In this document: positions 23,551 through 31,127 of the stretch, in pieces
Layout: the number at the start of each line of letters is the position of its first letter
Numbering within the stretch: position 1 is the stretch's first letter
NCBI RefSeq assembly: GCF_900215205.1
Contig: NZ_OBDY01000023.1
Coordinates: forward strand, 118,734 to 182,733
Length of the DNA stretch: 64,000 bases
Direction: 5' to 3'
Origin: Paractinoplanes atraurantiacus
GTDB taxonomy: Bacteria > Actinomycetota > Actinomycetes > Mycobacteriales > Micromonosporaceae
Notes under the pieces: generated by a model
The model's input: the letters and a program-made list of their open reading frames with translations, nothing else
Told to the model about the DNA's origin: nothing
Databases searched by the model: none
Position numbers and translations under genes: made by a program

Positions 23551-24801
23551 ATGACCGAGCACGACATCGTCGTCTACGGCGCTTCCGGCTTCGTCGGTGT
23601 GCTGGTGGCGCGGCATCTGGCCGAGCATTCCCCCGATGGCCTTCGGATCGCGCTGGCCGGGCGCTCCGAAAGCAAACTCGAAGCCGTGAAACGCCGGCTC
23701 GGCGTCGATTGGCCGATCCTGGTCGCGGACGCCGGCGACGCCGAAGCGGTGGCCCAGGTCGCGCAAGCGACGCGGGTTCTCGTCACGACCGTGGGGCCGT
23801 ACGCGAAATACGGCAAGCCATTGGTGGACGCCTGCGCCAAGGCCGGAACCGACTATCTCGACCTGACCGGGGAGGTTCTTTTCGCACGTCAGAGCATTGA
23901 CGACAACCACGAGGTGGCTCGTGGCACGGGAGCCCGGATCGTGCATTCGTGCGGGTTCGACTCGATCCCGTCCGACCTCGGGGTGCACGTGGTGAACGAG
24001 GCTGTTCGGGCCGATGGCGCGGGTGAGCTCACCGACACCGCGATGGTCGTGACGAGCTTCCGCGGCGGTGTCAGCGGCGGCACGATCGACTCGCTGCGGC
24101 ACCAGCTCGACACGATCAAGCGGGATCCGGCGAAGAGGCGGATCGCGGCCAGCCCGTACTCGCTGAGCCCGGACCGGGCGGCCGAGCCCGACCTCGGCCG
24201 GCAGTCCGACGTCGCCACCGTGCGGGGCGACCGGGTGCACCCCTCGCTGCGGGGCACGCTCGCGCCGTTCTTCATGGCGTCCTACAACACGCGGGTCGTG
24301 CGGCGCACCAACGCGTTGCGGGGGTTCGCGTACGGGCGCGGGTTCCGCTACCGGGAGCTGATGAGCGTGGGAGCCTCACCGCTCTTGTCGCCGGTGGTCG
24401 CGAACGGGGTCAAGGTGGGCTTCGGGGCCCTCGTGGCCGGGCTGATGCTGCCGCCGACCCGATATGTGATCGACCGGGTGCTGCCGAAGCCGGGGGAGGG
24501 GCCGTCCTCGGAAGAAGGCCACTTCACCTGCGACGTCTTCGCCCGCACGACGACCGGCGCTCACTACACGGCCCGGTTCCGCGCTCACAGCGATCCCGGC
24601 TACGGCGGCACGGCGATCATGCTGGGCGAGAGCGCCCTGGCTCTGGCCGTCGACCGGCCGGAGGGCGAGGGCGGCGTCCTGACCCCGGCCACCGCCCTGG
24701 GCGACGCCCTCGTGGAGCGCCTCCGCGCCACGGGCATCGAGATCTCCACCCGCGGTCCCCGGGCGGACAGCCGCACGCGGCCCGAGACCGAGGCCGCCTA
24801 G
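23551..24801 (+). CDS. Saccharopine-dehydrogenase-like trans-acting enoyl reductase family protein
   Basis: The 416-residue protein begins with an NAD(P)-binding Rossmann motif (DIVVYGASGFVGVLVARHLAE), then VGPYAKYGKPLVDACAKAGTDYLDLTGE, IVHSCGFDSIPSDLG and FRGGVSGGTIDS. These are hallmarks of the Rv2449c/Rv2953 group, of which Rv2953 is a trans-acting enoyl reductase for phthiocerol lipids. The ATG at 23551 is preceded by GGAG; a GTG at 23509 is less likely. No polyketide synthase is nearby, so the substrate is open. Confidence 0.88.
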   Translation: MTEHDIVVYGASGFVGVLVARHLAEHSPDGLRIALAGRSESKLEAVKRRLGVDWPILVADAGDAEAVAQVAQATRVLVTTVGPYAKYGKPLVDACAKAGTDYLDLTGEVLFARQSIDDNHEVARGTGARIVHSCGFDSIPSDLGVHVVNEAVRADGAGELTDTAMVVTSFRGGVSGGTIDSLRHQLDTIKRDPAKRRIAASPYSLSPDRAAEPDLGRQSDVATVRGDRVHPSLRGTLAPFFMASYNTRVVRRTNALRGFAYGRGFRYRELMSVGASPLLSPVVANGVKVGFGALVAGLMLPPTRYVIDRVLPKPGEGPSSEEGHFTCDVFARTTTGAHYTARFRAHSDPGYGGTAIMLGESALALAVDRPEGEGGVLTPATALGDALVERLRATGIEISTRGPRADSRTRPETEAA

Positions 24802-24821
24802 GTCACCGAGGCGCGGTGGTC

Positions 24822-25388
24822 TCAGTGGTGCTCATGGTGATCGAGGAGGTGGGAGCGCTCGCCCTCGTGGTCGAGGACGCACAGGACCTCGGCGGGGCCG
24901 TCCAGCGCGCCGAAGGCGTGGGGGACCATCGTCGAGAACGAGGCGGCCTCGCCGGCTCGGACGGTGATGGTGCGTTCGCCCAGGCGCAGGATGATCGTGC
25001 CGGAGAGCACGGTGAACCAGTCGCGGCCGGGGTGGACGCGGAGGTCCTTCGGCATGGTGCGGGTGACCCGCAGCTTGGCCACCGTCTGGTTGCTCTCGTG
25101 CGAGAGCAACCAGGTGGTGATGCCGCGGGTCTCGTCGCGGTGAGGGCGGATCACCACGTCGTCGTCGGCGCCCGACTCGACGAGCTGGTCGAGGGTGATG
25201 CTCAGGGCACGGGCGATCGGGGCCAGCTGGTCGAGGGCGATCCGCCGGTGACCGGTCTCGATGCGGCTGAGCGTGGACGGGCTCAGGTAGCAGCGGGCCG
25301 CCAGCTCGTCGAGGGACCAGCCGCGGGCGATCCGCAGGCCGCGGATGCGCTGCCGGACCAGAGCGTCCAGCTCACCGTCTTGCGTCAT
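24822..25388 (-). CDS. XRE-family regulator with C-terminal cupin domain
   Basis: The 188-residue regulator has a helix-turn-helix at about 10-65 (IRGLRIARGWSLDELAARCYLSPSTLSRIETGHR, in part) and a cupin domain at 105-180 (DLRVHPGRDWFTVLSGTIILRLGERTI), the small-ligand sensor. The tail HEGERSHLLDHHEHH is His-rich. The ATG at 25388 lies inside an 8-bp inverted repeat, so the protein may repress itself by blocking its own start region. The divergent methyltransferase gene is its likely target. Confidence 0.92.
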   Translation of the reverse strand: MTQDGELDALVRQRIRGLRIARGWSLDELAARCYLSPSTLSRIETGHRRIALDQLAPIARALSITLDQLVESGADDDVVIRPHRDETRGITTWLLSHESNQTVAKLRVTRTMPKDLRVHPGRDWFTVLSGTIILRLGERTITVRAGEAASFSTMVPHAFGALDGPAEVLCVLDHEGERSHLLDHHEHH

Positions 25389-25416
25389 ACGCAAGATGCT
25401 ATGTCGCAGACGCAAG
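25378..25416. promoter_or_regulatory. Candidate operator of the XRE-cupin regulator
   Basis: TCTTGCGT-CAT-ACGCAAGA (25378-25396) is a perfect 8-bp inverted repeat centred on the regulator's own start codon. A third copy of the half-site ACGCAAG lies at 25410-25416, between it and the methyltransferase start. Confidence 0.6.
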
Positions 25417-25435
25417 GAGCGGCTACCTTCGAGAC

Positions 25436-26209
25436 ATGGCACATACCGCTTTCGCTGAGCTGCTCGACCTCGACGCCGAGGTGCTGCGCGACTATCACGA
25501 CGAGGTCATCGCCTGGGTCGGCTCGCTGGCCCCGGCCCGGCCGAAGATCATTGACCTGGGCGCGGGCACCGGCGTGGGCAGCCGCGCGCTCCTGCGGGCC
25601 CTGCCCGGGGCCGAGGTGGTCGCCGTCGACATGGACGACGAGATGCTCGCCCACATCCAGGCCAGTGACAGCCGCATCCGTACCGTCCGGGCCGACCTCG
25701 ACCAGCCTTGGCCCGACCTCGGCCCGGCCGACCTGATCTGGGCCTCGGCCTCCATGCACCACCTGGCCGACCCGGTCCGCGGACTGCGGCAGGCCCTCGC
25801 AGCGCTGCGTCCCGGCGGTCACCTCGTGGTCGCCGAGCTCGAGTCGTTCCCGAGCTTCCTGCCCGAAGGGCCCGAGGCCGAGCTGGAGGGCCGCCTCAGC
25901 GCCGAGCTCGACAAGATGCGCGCCGAGCACGGCCTGCACATGCACGCCGACTGGCCGGCCCTGCTGGCCGAGGCCGGCTTCACCGTCGAGGCCGACCGCC
26001 GCTTCGACATCGACCTGCGCCCGCCCCTGCCCGCCGCCGCCGGCCGCTACGCCGAGATCTCCCTGGGCCGCGGCCTTCAGCGCCTGGAAGACCGCCTCTC
26101 CGCCGACGACCTCAAAGCCCTGGAAGCGATCGTGGCCGGCGTCAAGACCCGCGACGACCTGGTCGTCCGCACCACCCGCACCGTCATCGTCGGCCGCAAG
26201 CCGAGCTGA
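25436..26209 (+). CDS. SAM-dependent methyltransferase, class I
   Basis: The 257-residue enzyme has motif I IIDLGAGTGVGSRALL (38-53), acidic motif II VVAVDMDDEM (61-70), an ADLD pair, and motif IV DLIWASASMHHLADP. A C-terminal lid (about 170-257) follows. It is divergent from the XRE-cupin regulator with shared ACGCAAG sites. The acceptor molecule is unknown. Confidence 0.92.
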   Translation: MAHTAFAELLDLDAEVLRDYHDEVIAWVGSLAPARPKIIDLGAGTGVGSRALLRALPGAEVVAVDMDDEMLAHIQASDSRIRTVRADLDQPWPDLGPADLIWASASMHHLADPVRGLRQALAALRPGGHLVVAELESFPSFLPEGPEAELEGRLSAELDKMRAEHGLHMHADWPALLAEAGFTVEADRRFDIDLRPPLPAAAGRYAEISLGRGLQRLEDRLSADDLKALEAIVAGVKTRDDLVVRTTRTVIVGRKPS

Positions 26210-26226
26210 CACGAAAGCCGGACGCT

Positions 26227-26844
26227 CTAAAGGCTTCCCGCCAGCGCCACCGCGATGGTGGTCAAGTGGTCGGCGAGCTGGTCCGGGTCGCCGGGCATGC
26301 CGTGGGTGAGCCAGTCGATGATCACCTCGCTGACGCCGGCGACCAGGGCCAGCAGCGTCCGGTCGTACGCCACCTGGTCCTTCGGGGTCATCAGCGGGCG
26401 CAGCATGAGCCCGACGAAGTGGGCGTCCTCGTGCAGCACCCCGCGCCGGCGGGTCTCCATCCGCGGCGCGTTGATGTAGATGACGTGAGCGGTCTCCGGG
26501 TTGTCGCGCAGCAGGCCGACCAGCGTGCGCAGCGCCGGGCGGAACACGTCGGCCAAGCCGGCCGGGCTCGGTGGGGCGGCCGCCGCGACCTCGCGCAGCA
26601 GCCACTCGTTCCGTTCCCGCTGCACCTTGATCACCAGGTCCTCGCGGTCGCGGAAATGCTCGTAGAAGTACCGTTTGGAGACTTTCGCCCTGGAGCAGAC
26701 GTCGGTGACCGTCACGTCGTCGTAGTCGCGCGTGCCGAACAGGTGCACCGCCGACGCCACGATCCGCTCCCGGCGGTCGGAGGCACGTTGCGCGCGCGAC
26801 CGCCCGCCGTACGTCTCCCCGCGCCGGGCCGAAGTAGCGTCCAC
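26227..26844 (-). CDS. TetR-family regulator
   Basis: The 205-residue protein has a Ser/Arg-rich N-terminus, a TetR helix-turn-helix at about 25-72 (DYDDVTVTDVCSRAKVSKRYFYEHFRDREDLV, in part) and an all-helical effector domain. The start is GTG at 26844. It follows the membrane-protein gene by 30 bases on the same strand, so the two may be co-transcribed and autoregulated through the palindrome at 27451-27468. Confidence 0.9.
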   Translation of the reverse strand: MDATSARRGETYGGRSRAQRASDRRERIVASAVHLFGTRDYDDVTVTDVCSRAKVSKRYFYEHFRDREDLVIKVQRERNEWLLREVAAAAPPSPAGLADVFRPALRTLVGLLRDNPETAHVIYINAPRMETRRRGVLHEDAHFVGLMLRPLMTPKDQVAYDRTLLALVAGVSEVIIDWLTHGMPGDPDQLADHLTTIAVALAGSL

Positions 26845-26874
26845 GATGATTACCGTACGACTTCGGAGATCACC

Positions 26875-27372
26875 TCACACGCCAACGTCCACATTGGGCA
26901 CTGAGCGTGCAGAATCCGTGGCCATCCGCTTGATCAGCCGTCGCACGACGATCAGCGGGATGATCCCGAAGACGCCGAACGACATGTCGATGAGTAACCA
27001 CCACCACGGCAGCTCACGGATCGGCCCGGCGATCAGGGCGAGCGGGATGATCGCGAGGCAGCAGATCATGCCCCACTCGATCACCCAGATGTTGCGGACC
27101 GGATCGCGCCACGGTCCCCAGAACGCGATGGCGATCATCAGATGGGCGAAGGCGAGCCAGTCCGTCCCGTACGCGATGAAGGGGTAATTCGTCCCGGTCG
27201 CCTCGAGCCCTTCGCGCACCCGGTCGATCCACGCGACCAGGGCGTCCGGCGCCGGCACCGCGTGCAGCACGTCAGTGAGCACGCGGACCTCGGTGACCAG
27301 CGGGAACGCCGTCACCCCGCTCAGCACCAGGCCGATGACGAAGACGAGCAGCCAGGCGCGTATCGCTTTCAT
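26875..27372 (-). CDS. Membrane protein of unknown function
   Basis: The 165-residue protein starts MKAIRAWLLVFVIGLVLSG and has four hydrophobic spans (about 5-25, 74-92, 100-120, 126-146). A loop between spans 1 and 2 contains IDRVREGLEATGTNYPFIAYG and DWLAFAHLMIAIAFWGPWRDP, features seen in unnamed actinobacterial membrane proteins. It lies before the TetR gene on the same strand. A longer open frame to 27459 adds a Cys-containing stretch with no start signal. Confidence 0.75.
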   Translation of the reverse strand: MKAIRAWLLVFVIGLVLSGVTAFPLVTEVRVLTDVLHAVPAPDALVAWIDRVREGLEATGTNYPFIAYGTDWLAFAHLMIAIAFWGPWRDPVRNIWVIEWGMICCLAIIPLALIAGPIRELPWWWLLIDMSFGVFGIIPLIVVRRLIKRMATDSARSVPNVDVGV

Positions 27373-27450
27373 GATCTTGACGCTAGAGGGGTGCGGGGCC
27401 GGAAACGACGACGCACACCACATCTCCACAAGATCCGCCAGCGTTCGCGA

Positions 27451-27468
27451 CATGAGCAATCACTCATG
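27451..27468. promoter_or_regulatory. Candidate operator before the membrane protein and TetR genes
   Basis: CATGAG-CAATCA-CTCATG is a perfect 6-bp inverted repeat in the gap between the divergent membrane-protein and GNAT genes. Its size suits a TetR dimer. Confidence 0.45.
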
Positions 27469-27525
27469 AGCCAGATATGGATCGAGACTGGCTGCAACCG
27501 GCCCCTTACGGGCAGGATCGAAATC

Positions 27526-28131
27526 ATGGCCGGCCGTCTTCCCTACCCGCTCACCTTGACGGGAGACGGCATCGTGCTGCGCGAATGGCGTTCCGACGAC
27601 CTGGACGACCTGATCGAGATGCTCGACGAGCCCGAGATCGCCCGGTGGACACCGATGCCGTCACCGTTCGACGTCGAGGCCGGCATCGCCTATCTCAAAC
27701 GCTCCCACCAGGGCCGCGTCGGCGGTTCGCGCATCCAGCTGGCGATCACCGCCGACGGCGGACGGCCGCTCGGCGAGGTCCTGCTCTTCGGCGTCGACCT
27801 CGGCCTCAAAGAGGCTGAGCTGGGCTATTTGGTGGGCAAGCATCATCGCCGGCGCGGGCTGGCGTCGGGGTCCCTCTCATTGCTTTCGTCGTACGCACGC
27901 AGCACGCTCAACTTGAGCAGGCTGCTGCTGCGCATCGACCCGCGCAACACCGCCAGCACCGCCGTGGCCCAGCGCTGCGGCTATCGGCTGACCGGAGAAC
28001 CGCCGATCCTTCAAGAGGGCCCGTACGGCTCCAGCCGCCTCGACACCTGGGAACTCGTCGAAGGGCAGGCCGGCACCCGCCGCGAACGGCTCAAAAATGT
28101 CGCAGCCCGGCGGTACGGTCGTCGCACCTGA
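27526..28131 (+). CDS. GNAT-family acetyltransferase (RimJ/RimL type)
   Basis: The 201-residue enzyme has the N-terminal pattern IVLREWRSDDLDDLIEML, the acetyl-CoA loop ELGYLVGKHHRRRGLASGSL (about 105-124), then LLLRIDPRNTASTAVAQRCGY and a C-terminal strand. This is the RimL-like group that acetylates N-terminal or small-molecule amines. The ATG at 27526 is preceded by AGGA. The acceptor is unknown. Confidence 0.9.
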   Translation: MAGRLPYPLTLTGDGIVLREWRSDDLDDLIEMLDEPEIARWTPMPSPFDVEAGIAYLKRSHQGRVGGSRIQLAITADGGRPLGEVLLFGVDLGLKEAELGYLVGKHHRRRGLASGSLSLLSSYARSTLNLSRLLLRIDPRNTASTAVAQRCGYRLTGEPPILQEGPYGSSRLDTWELVEGQAGTRRERLKNVAARRYGRRT

Positions 28132-28149
28132 GCTTCCTGGAGGTTCGCC

Positions 28150-29247
28150 ATGGTCAGCGTCGATCGTGCACAGGTGATGGCCTACCGCATCGCCGCTCTC
28201 GGTCTGGCCGAGCGTGTCGAGATGCGCCCGGCCGACCTGCCCGTCCTCGACCTCGGCGTGCAGGAATACACGCCCGGCTCGGCCCGGGTCGCGCTGGCCG
28301 CGCGCACCAGCGGCCCGCTCACCGACGACCGGCTGATCACCGTGTGGGCCGCCCGCGGCGCCCCTCATCTGCATCGCCGCGCCGACCTGGCGGCCCTGGT
28401 CAAACAGTTGTGGCCGATCAGCGACGCCGACGCGACCTCACGCATACAGAGCGGCCAGATCCCCGACGGCATGAAGCTGGGCCTCGAGGCCTTCCGGGCC
28501 ACCGCCGACGCGTTCCGCGAGGTGGTCCACGAGTCGATGCCGCGCGGCGACGTGAGCACCGAGGTCAGCAAACGGGTGCCGCGCGCGCTGACCTACGAGT
28601 GCCGCAGCTGCCAGGCGCGACACATCGCGGGCAACGTCTGGCAGCATTCCGGTCTGCCCGGCGGCGTCGAGGTGCAGTCGCGGGGCAAGGACGCGACGCT
28701 CGGCCCGATCCCGTCGGCGCCGCCGCGCCCCGAGGAGAACGAGGGCATCGGCGATCTGATCCTGACCTACCTGCGGTTCCTGGGCCCGGCGACGCCGCTC
28801 GAGGTCGGTAAATATCTGGGCAGTTCGACGGCCGAGATGAAATCGGCCTGGCCGGTGAAGCGGCTGGCCGAGGTCACCGTGGACGGTAAGAGGAAGTGGC
28901 TGCCCGCCGGCGCCGCCGACGATCTCGCCGGAGCGTCGCGGCCCGAGGGTGTCCGCTTCGTCCCGGCGATGGACGCGCTGCTCCAGTCCCGCGACCGTGA
29001 TGTGCTCGTGCCCGACCGCGACCAGCAGAAGGAAGTGTGGCGCCGTCTCGGCAACCCGGGCGCGATCCTGATCGACGGTGAGATCGCCGGCGTCTGGCGG
29101 GCCAAACTCGCCGGCCGCAAACGGGTCGACCTCACGGTCACGGCGTTCGGCAAACTGCCGGCCGGCCGCCGCAGGCAGATCGAGGCCGAGTCGGCCGAGG
29201 TGGCTCGCGCCCGCGAGGTTCCCGAAGCGACCGTCGCCTTCGAGTGA
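28150..29247 (+). CDS. Winged-helix DNA-binding domain protein (HTH_42 family)
   Basis: The 365-residue protein belongs to the large HTH_42/YcaQ-like family: AYRIAALGLAERV start, TVWAARGAPHLHRRADL, FREVVHESMPRGDVSTEVSKRVP and a C-terminal VFVPDR-like half (DRDVLVPDRDQQKEVW; GAILIDGEIAGVWRAKL). Some relatives are DNA glycosylases for crosslinks (AlkZ/YcaQ); the Q-x-D/Q-x-Q catalytic signature is not obvious here. GGAGG lies before the ATG. It starts 18 bases after the GNAT gene. Confidence 0.85.
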   Translation: MVSVDRAQVMAYRIAALGLAERVEMRPADLPVLDLGVQEYTPGSARVALAARTSGPLTDDRLITVWAARGAPHLHRRADLAALVKQLWPISDADATSRIQSGQIPDGMKLGLEAFRATADAFREVVHESMPRGDVSTEVSKRVPRALTYECRSCQARHIAGNVWQHSGLPGGVEVQSRGKDATLGPIPSAPPRPEENEGIGDLILTYLRFLGPATPLEVGKYLGSSTAEMKSAWPVKRLAEVTVDGKRKWLPAGAADDLAGASRPEGVRFVPAMDALLQSRDRDVLVPDRDQQKEVWRRLGNPGAILIDGEIAGVWRAKLAGRKRVDLTVTAFGKLPAGRRRQIEAESAEVARAREVPEATVAFE

Positions 29248-29453
29248 TCCCACGTCGTGGGTTCGGGCTCCCGGATCTCGGTCTTCCGGCGGCGCGCGAG
29301 TGCCTTATTGGATCTCTTTGGCCTGGTCATATGCGGATCAGCGGGGCGCGCCAGAATCAAGAGGTATCCGGAAGGCAACATCTGAGTAACAATGGCATTG
29401 ATCGGAGTGCGTGCCGTTCGATCAGGGCCGCTGGCCGAGGCGGAGGTGGCGTC

Positions 29454-29744
29454 ATGTTGAGCAGGGAAGACAGCCGTCGACTGGCGCAGTTGGAGCGCCA
29501 GCTGCACCAGGATGATCCGGAGTTCTGCGCCCGCATGAGCAGCGGGCAGCTCGACCCGCCGCGGTCGAGACGACCACCCCTGACCTTGATCCTCACCGCG
29601 GTGGTCGTGTGGATTGCCGCCATCACCCTCGGCGTCCTCGGCTGGTGGATCGGCGCCGCGGTCGCCGCCGTCTTCGCGACGACGGTCGTCATCGCCGCCA
29701 TCACCCAGCGGAAACCACGCCACCGCCGCCTGCCCCCGATCTGA
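29454..29744 (+). CDS. DUF3040 membrane protein
   Basis: The 96-residue protein starts MLSREDSRRLAQLERQLHQDDPEF, the signature of DUF3040, followed by two membrane spans (about 44-58, 62-80) and a basic tail. GGAGGT lies 7 bases before the ATG. The family is confined to Actinobacteria and its role is unknown. The 206 bases before it hold no gene and must carry its promoter. Confidence 0.9.
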   Translation: MLSREDSRRLAQLERQLHQDDPEFCARMSSGQLDPPRSRRPPLTLILTAVVVWIAAITLGVLGWWIGAAVAAVFATTVVIAAITQRKPRHRRLPPI

Positions 29745-29763
29745 CGGCCCGGCCGGCAGGTCC

Positions 29764-30990
29764 TCAGGCCCGGGCTCGGGAGCGGAAGACCCAGACGCGC
29801 AGCATCAGGAAGCGGACCGCTGTGGCCAGCAGGTTGGCCACGATCAGGGCGAAGAGCTCCAGCGGCTTCGAGTGGCCGGGTGCCGCGGTGTTCAGCAGGG
29901 CCAGGGAGCCGCTGGTCAGCAGGAGGCCCACGCCGAAGACGATCAGGCCCTGGGCCTGGTGGCGCCAGGCGCCGTCGTTGCCGCGGACGCCGAAGGTCAG
30001 GCGGCGGTTGACGGCCGTGTTCGCGACGGCGGTGACCAGCAGGGCGACGAAGTTCGCCCACTGTGGGCCGGCGAAAGTGCGCAGGACGGCGTAAAGGGCC
30101 AGGTAGGCGAGGGTGCTGGCCACGCCCACGCCCGCGAAGCGGACGAGCTGGCCGGTCAGTCCGGTGGGCACGCCCTCGACCGGGAGCGGGTTGCGGCCGA
30201 GCTGCTCGCGCAGGGTGGCCAGGGGCAGCTTGCCCGAGCCGAAAGCGCGCAGCAGGCGGACGATGCCCTTCAGGTCGGCCATCGCCGTCGAGACGATGTC
30301 GACCCGGCTGTCCGGATCGTCCACCCAGTCCACCGGCACCTCGTGGATGCGCAGGCCGGCCCGCTCGGCCAGCACCAGCATCTCGGTGTCGAAGAACCAG
30401 CCGGTGTCCTCGACCATCGGCAGCAGCCGCTCGGCGACGTCGCCGCGGATCGCCTTGAAGCCGCACTGCGCGTCGGAGAAGCGCGCCGACAGGGTGCCGC
30501 GCAGGATGAGGTTGTAGCTGCGGGAGATGAACTCCCGCTTCGCCCCGCGCACCACTCGCGAGCCGCGGGCCAGCCGCGAGCCGATCGCCAGGTCGGAGTG
30601 GCCGCTGATCAGCGGGGCGACCAGCGGCAGCAGCGCGCCCAGGTCGGTCGAGAGGTCGACGTCCATGTAGGCGAGCACCGACGCGTCGGAATGGGTCCAC
30701 ACGTACTTGAGTGCTCGGCCCCGGCCCTTCTCCGGCAGGTGCACCCAGCGCACCTCGGGCAGCTCCGTCGACAGCCACTGCGCCACGTCGGCCGTCGAGT
30801 CGGTGCTCGCGTTGTCGGCGATCGTGATCCGGAAGCGGTACGGGAAGTAGGCGCGCAGGTAGGCGTGCAGGCGCTGCACACACGGCCCGAGGTCGACCTC
30901 TTCGTTGTAGACCGGAACGACGACGTCGAGCACCGGAGCATCGACGTGGGTCGTGGCTGCGTCAGGCGAGGGCTGCGTCGAAAGGCTCAT
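29764..30990 (-). CDS. Bifunctional GT2 glycosyltransferase/GtrA-like membrane protein
   Basis: The 408-residue protein joins two parts. Residues 20-255 are a family-2 glycosyltransferase of the dolichol-phosphate-mannose-synthase type (VVPVYNEEVDLGPCV, ADNASTDSTADVA, MDVDLSTD as the DXD metal site, QCGFKAIRGD). Residues 275-400 are a GtrA domain with four spans (LVRFAGVGVASTLAYLALYA). It probably makes and flips polyprenyl-phosphate sugars used by the GT39 enzyme encoded upstream. ATG at 30990 is used; 31002 is an alternative. Neither has a clear ribosome site. A CTGTG direct repeat lies 43 bases upstream. Confidence 0.92.
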   Translation of the reverse strand: MSLSTQPSPDAATTHVDAPVLDVVVPVYNEEVDLGPCVQRLHAYLRAYFPYRFRITIADNASTDSTADVAQWLSTELPEVRWVHLPEKGRGRALKYVWTHSDASVLAYMDVDLSTDLGALLPLVAPLISGHSDLAIGSRLARGSRVVRGAKREFISRSYNLILRGTLSARFSDAQCGFKAIRGDVAERLLPMVEDTGWFFDTEMLVLAERAGLRIHEVPVDWVDDPDSRVDIVSTAMADLKGIVRLLRAFGSGKLPLATLREQLGRNPLPVEGVPTGLTGQLVRFAGVGVASTLAYLALYAVLRTFAGPQWANFVALLVTAVANTAVNRRLTFGVRGNDGAWRHQAQGLIVFGVGLLLTSGSLALLNTAAPGHSKPLELFALIVANLLATAVRFLMLRVWVFRSRARA

Positions 30991-31032
30991 GCCGACAACC
31001 ATGATCGTGGCGGCTGAGCGCCCTTTGTGCCG

Positions 31033-31053
31033 TTCCTGTGGCAGCACTGTGAG
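31033..31053 (-). promoter_or_regulatory. CTGTG direct repeat, site 1 (before GT2-GtrA)
   Basis: On the plus strand the site reads TTCCTGTGGCAGCACTGTGAG, with two CTGTG units exactly 11 bp apart, the form of OmpR/PhoB-class boxes. The same motif in the same orientation lies before the GT39 gene and the response regulator gene. Confidence 0.65.
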
Positions 31054-31080
31054 TCGGAAAGACCGAAGTCCAAAAGGGAA

Positions 31081-31111
31081 CGGGCGACTCCCCGCGAGGG
31101 GGAGCCGCCCG
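31081..31111 (-). terminator. Terminator after the GT39 gene
   Basis: CGGGCG-A-CTCCCC and GGGGAG-C-CGCCCG form a long stem with a 5-base loop, 17 bases after the GT39 stop. In the minus direction a TTCCCTTTT tract follows. It separates the GT39 message from the GT2-GtrA promoter. Confidence 0.75.
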
Positions 31112-31127
31112 TCCTTCCGGGGTTGGA

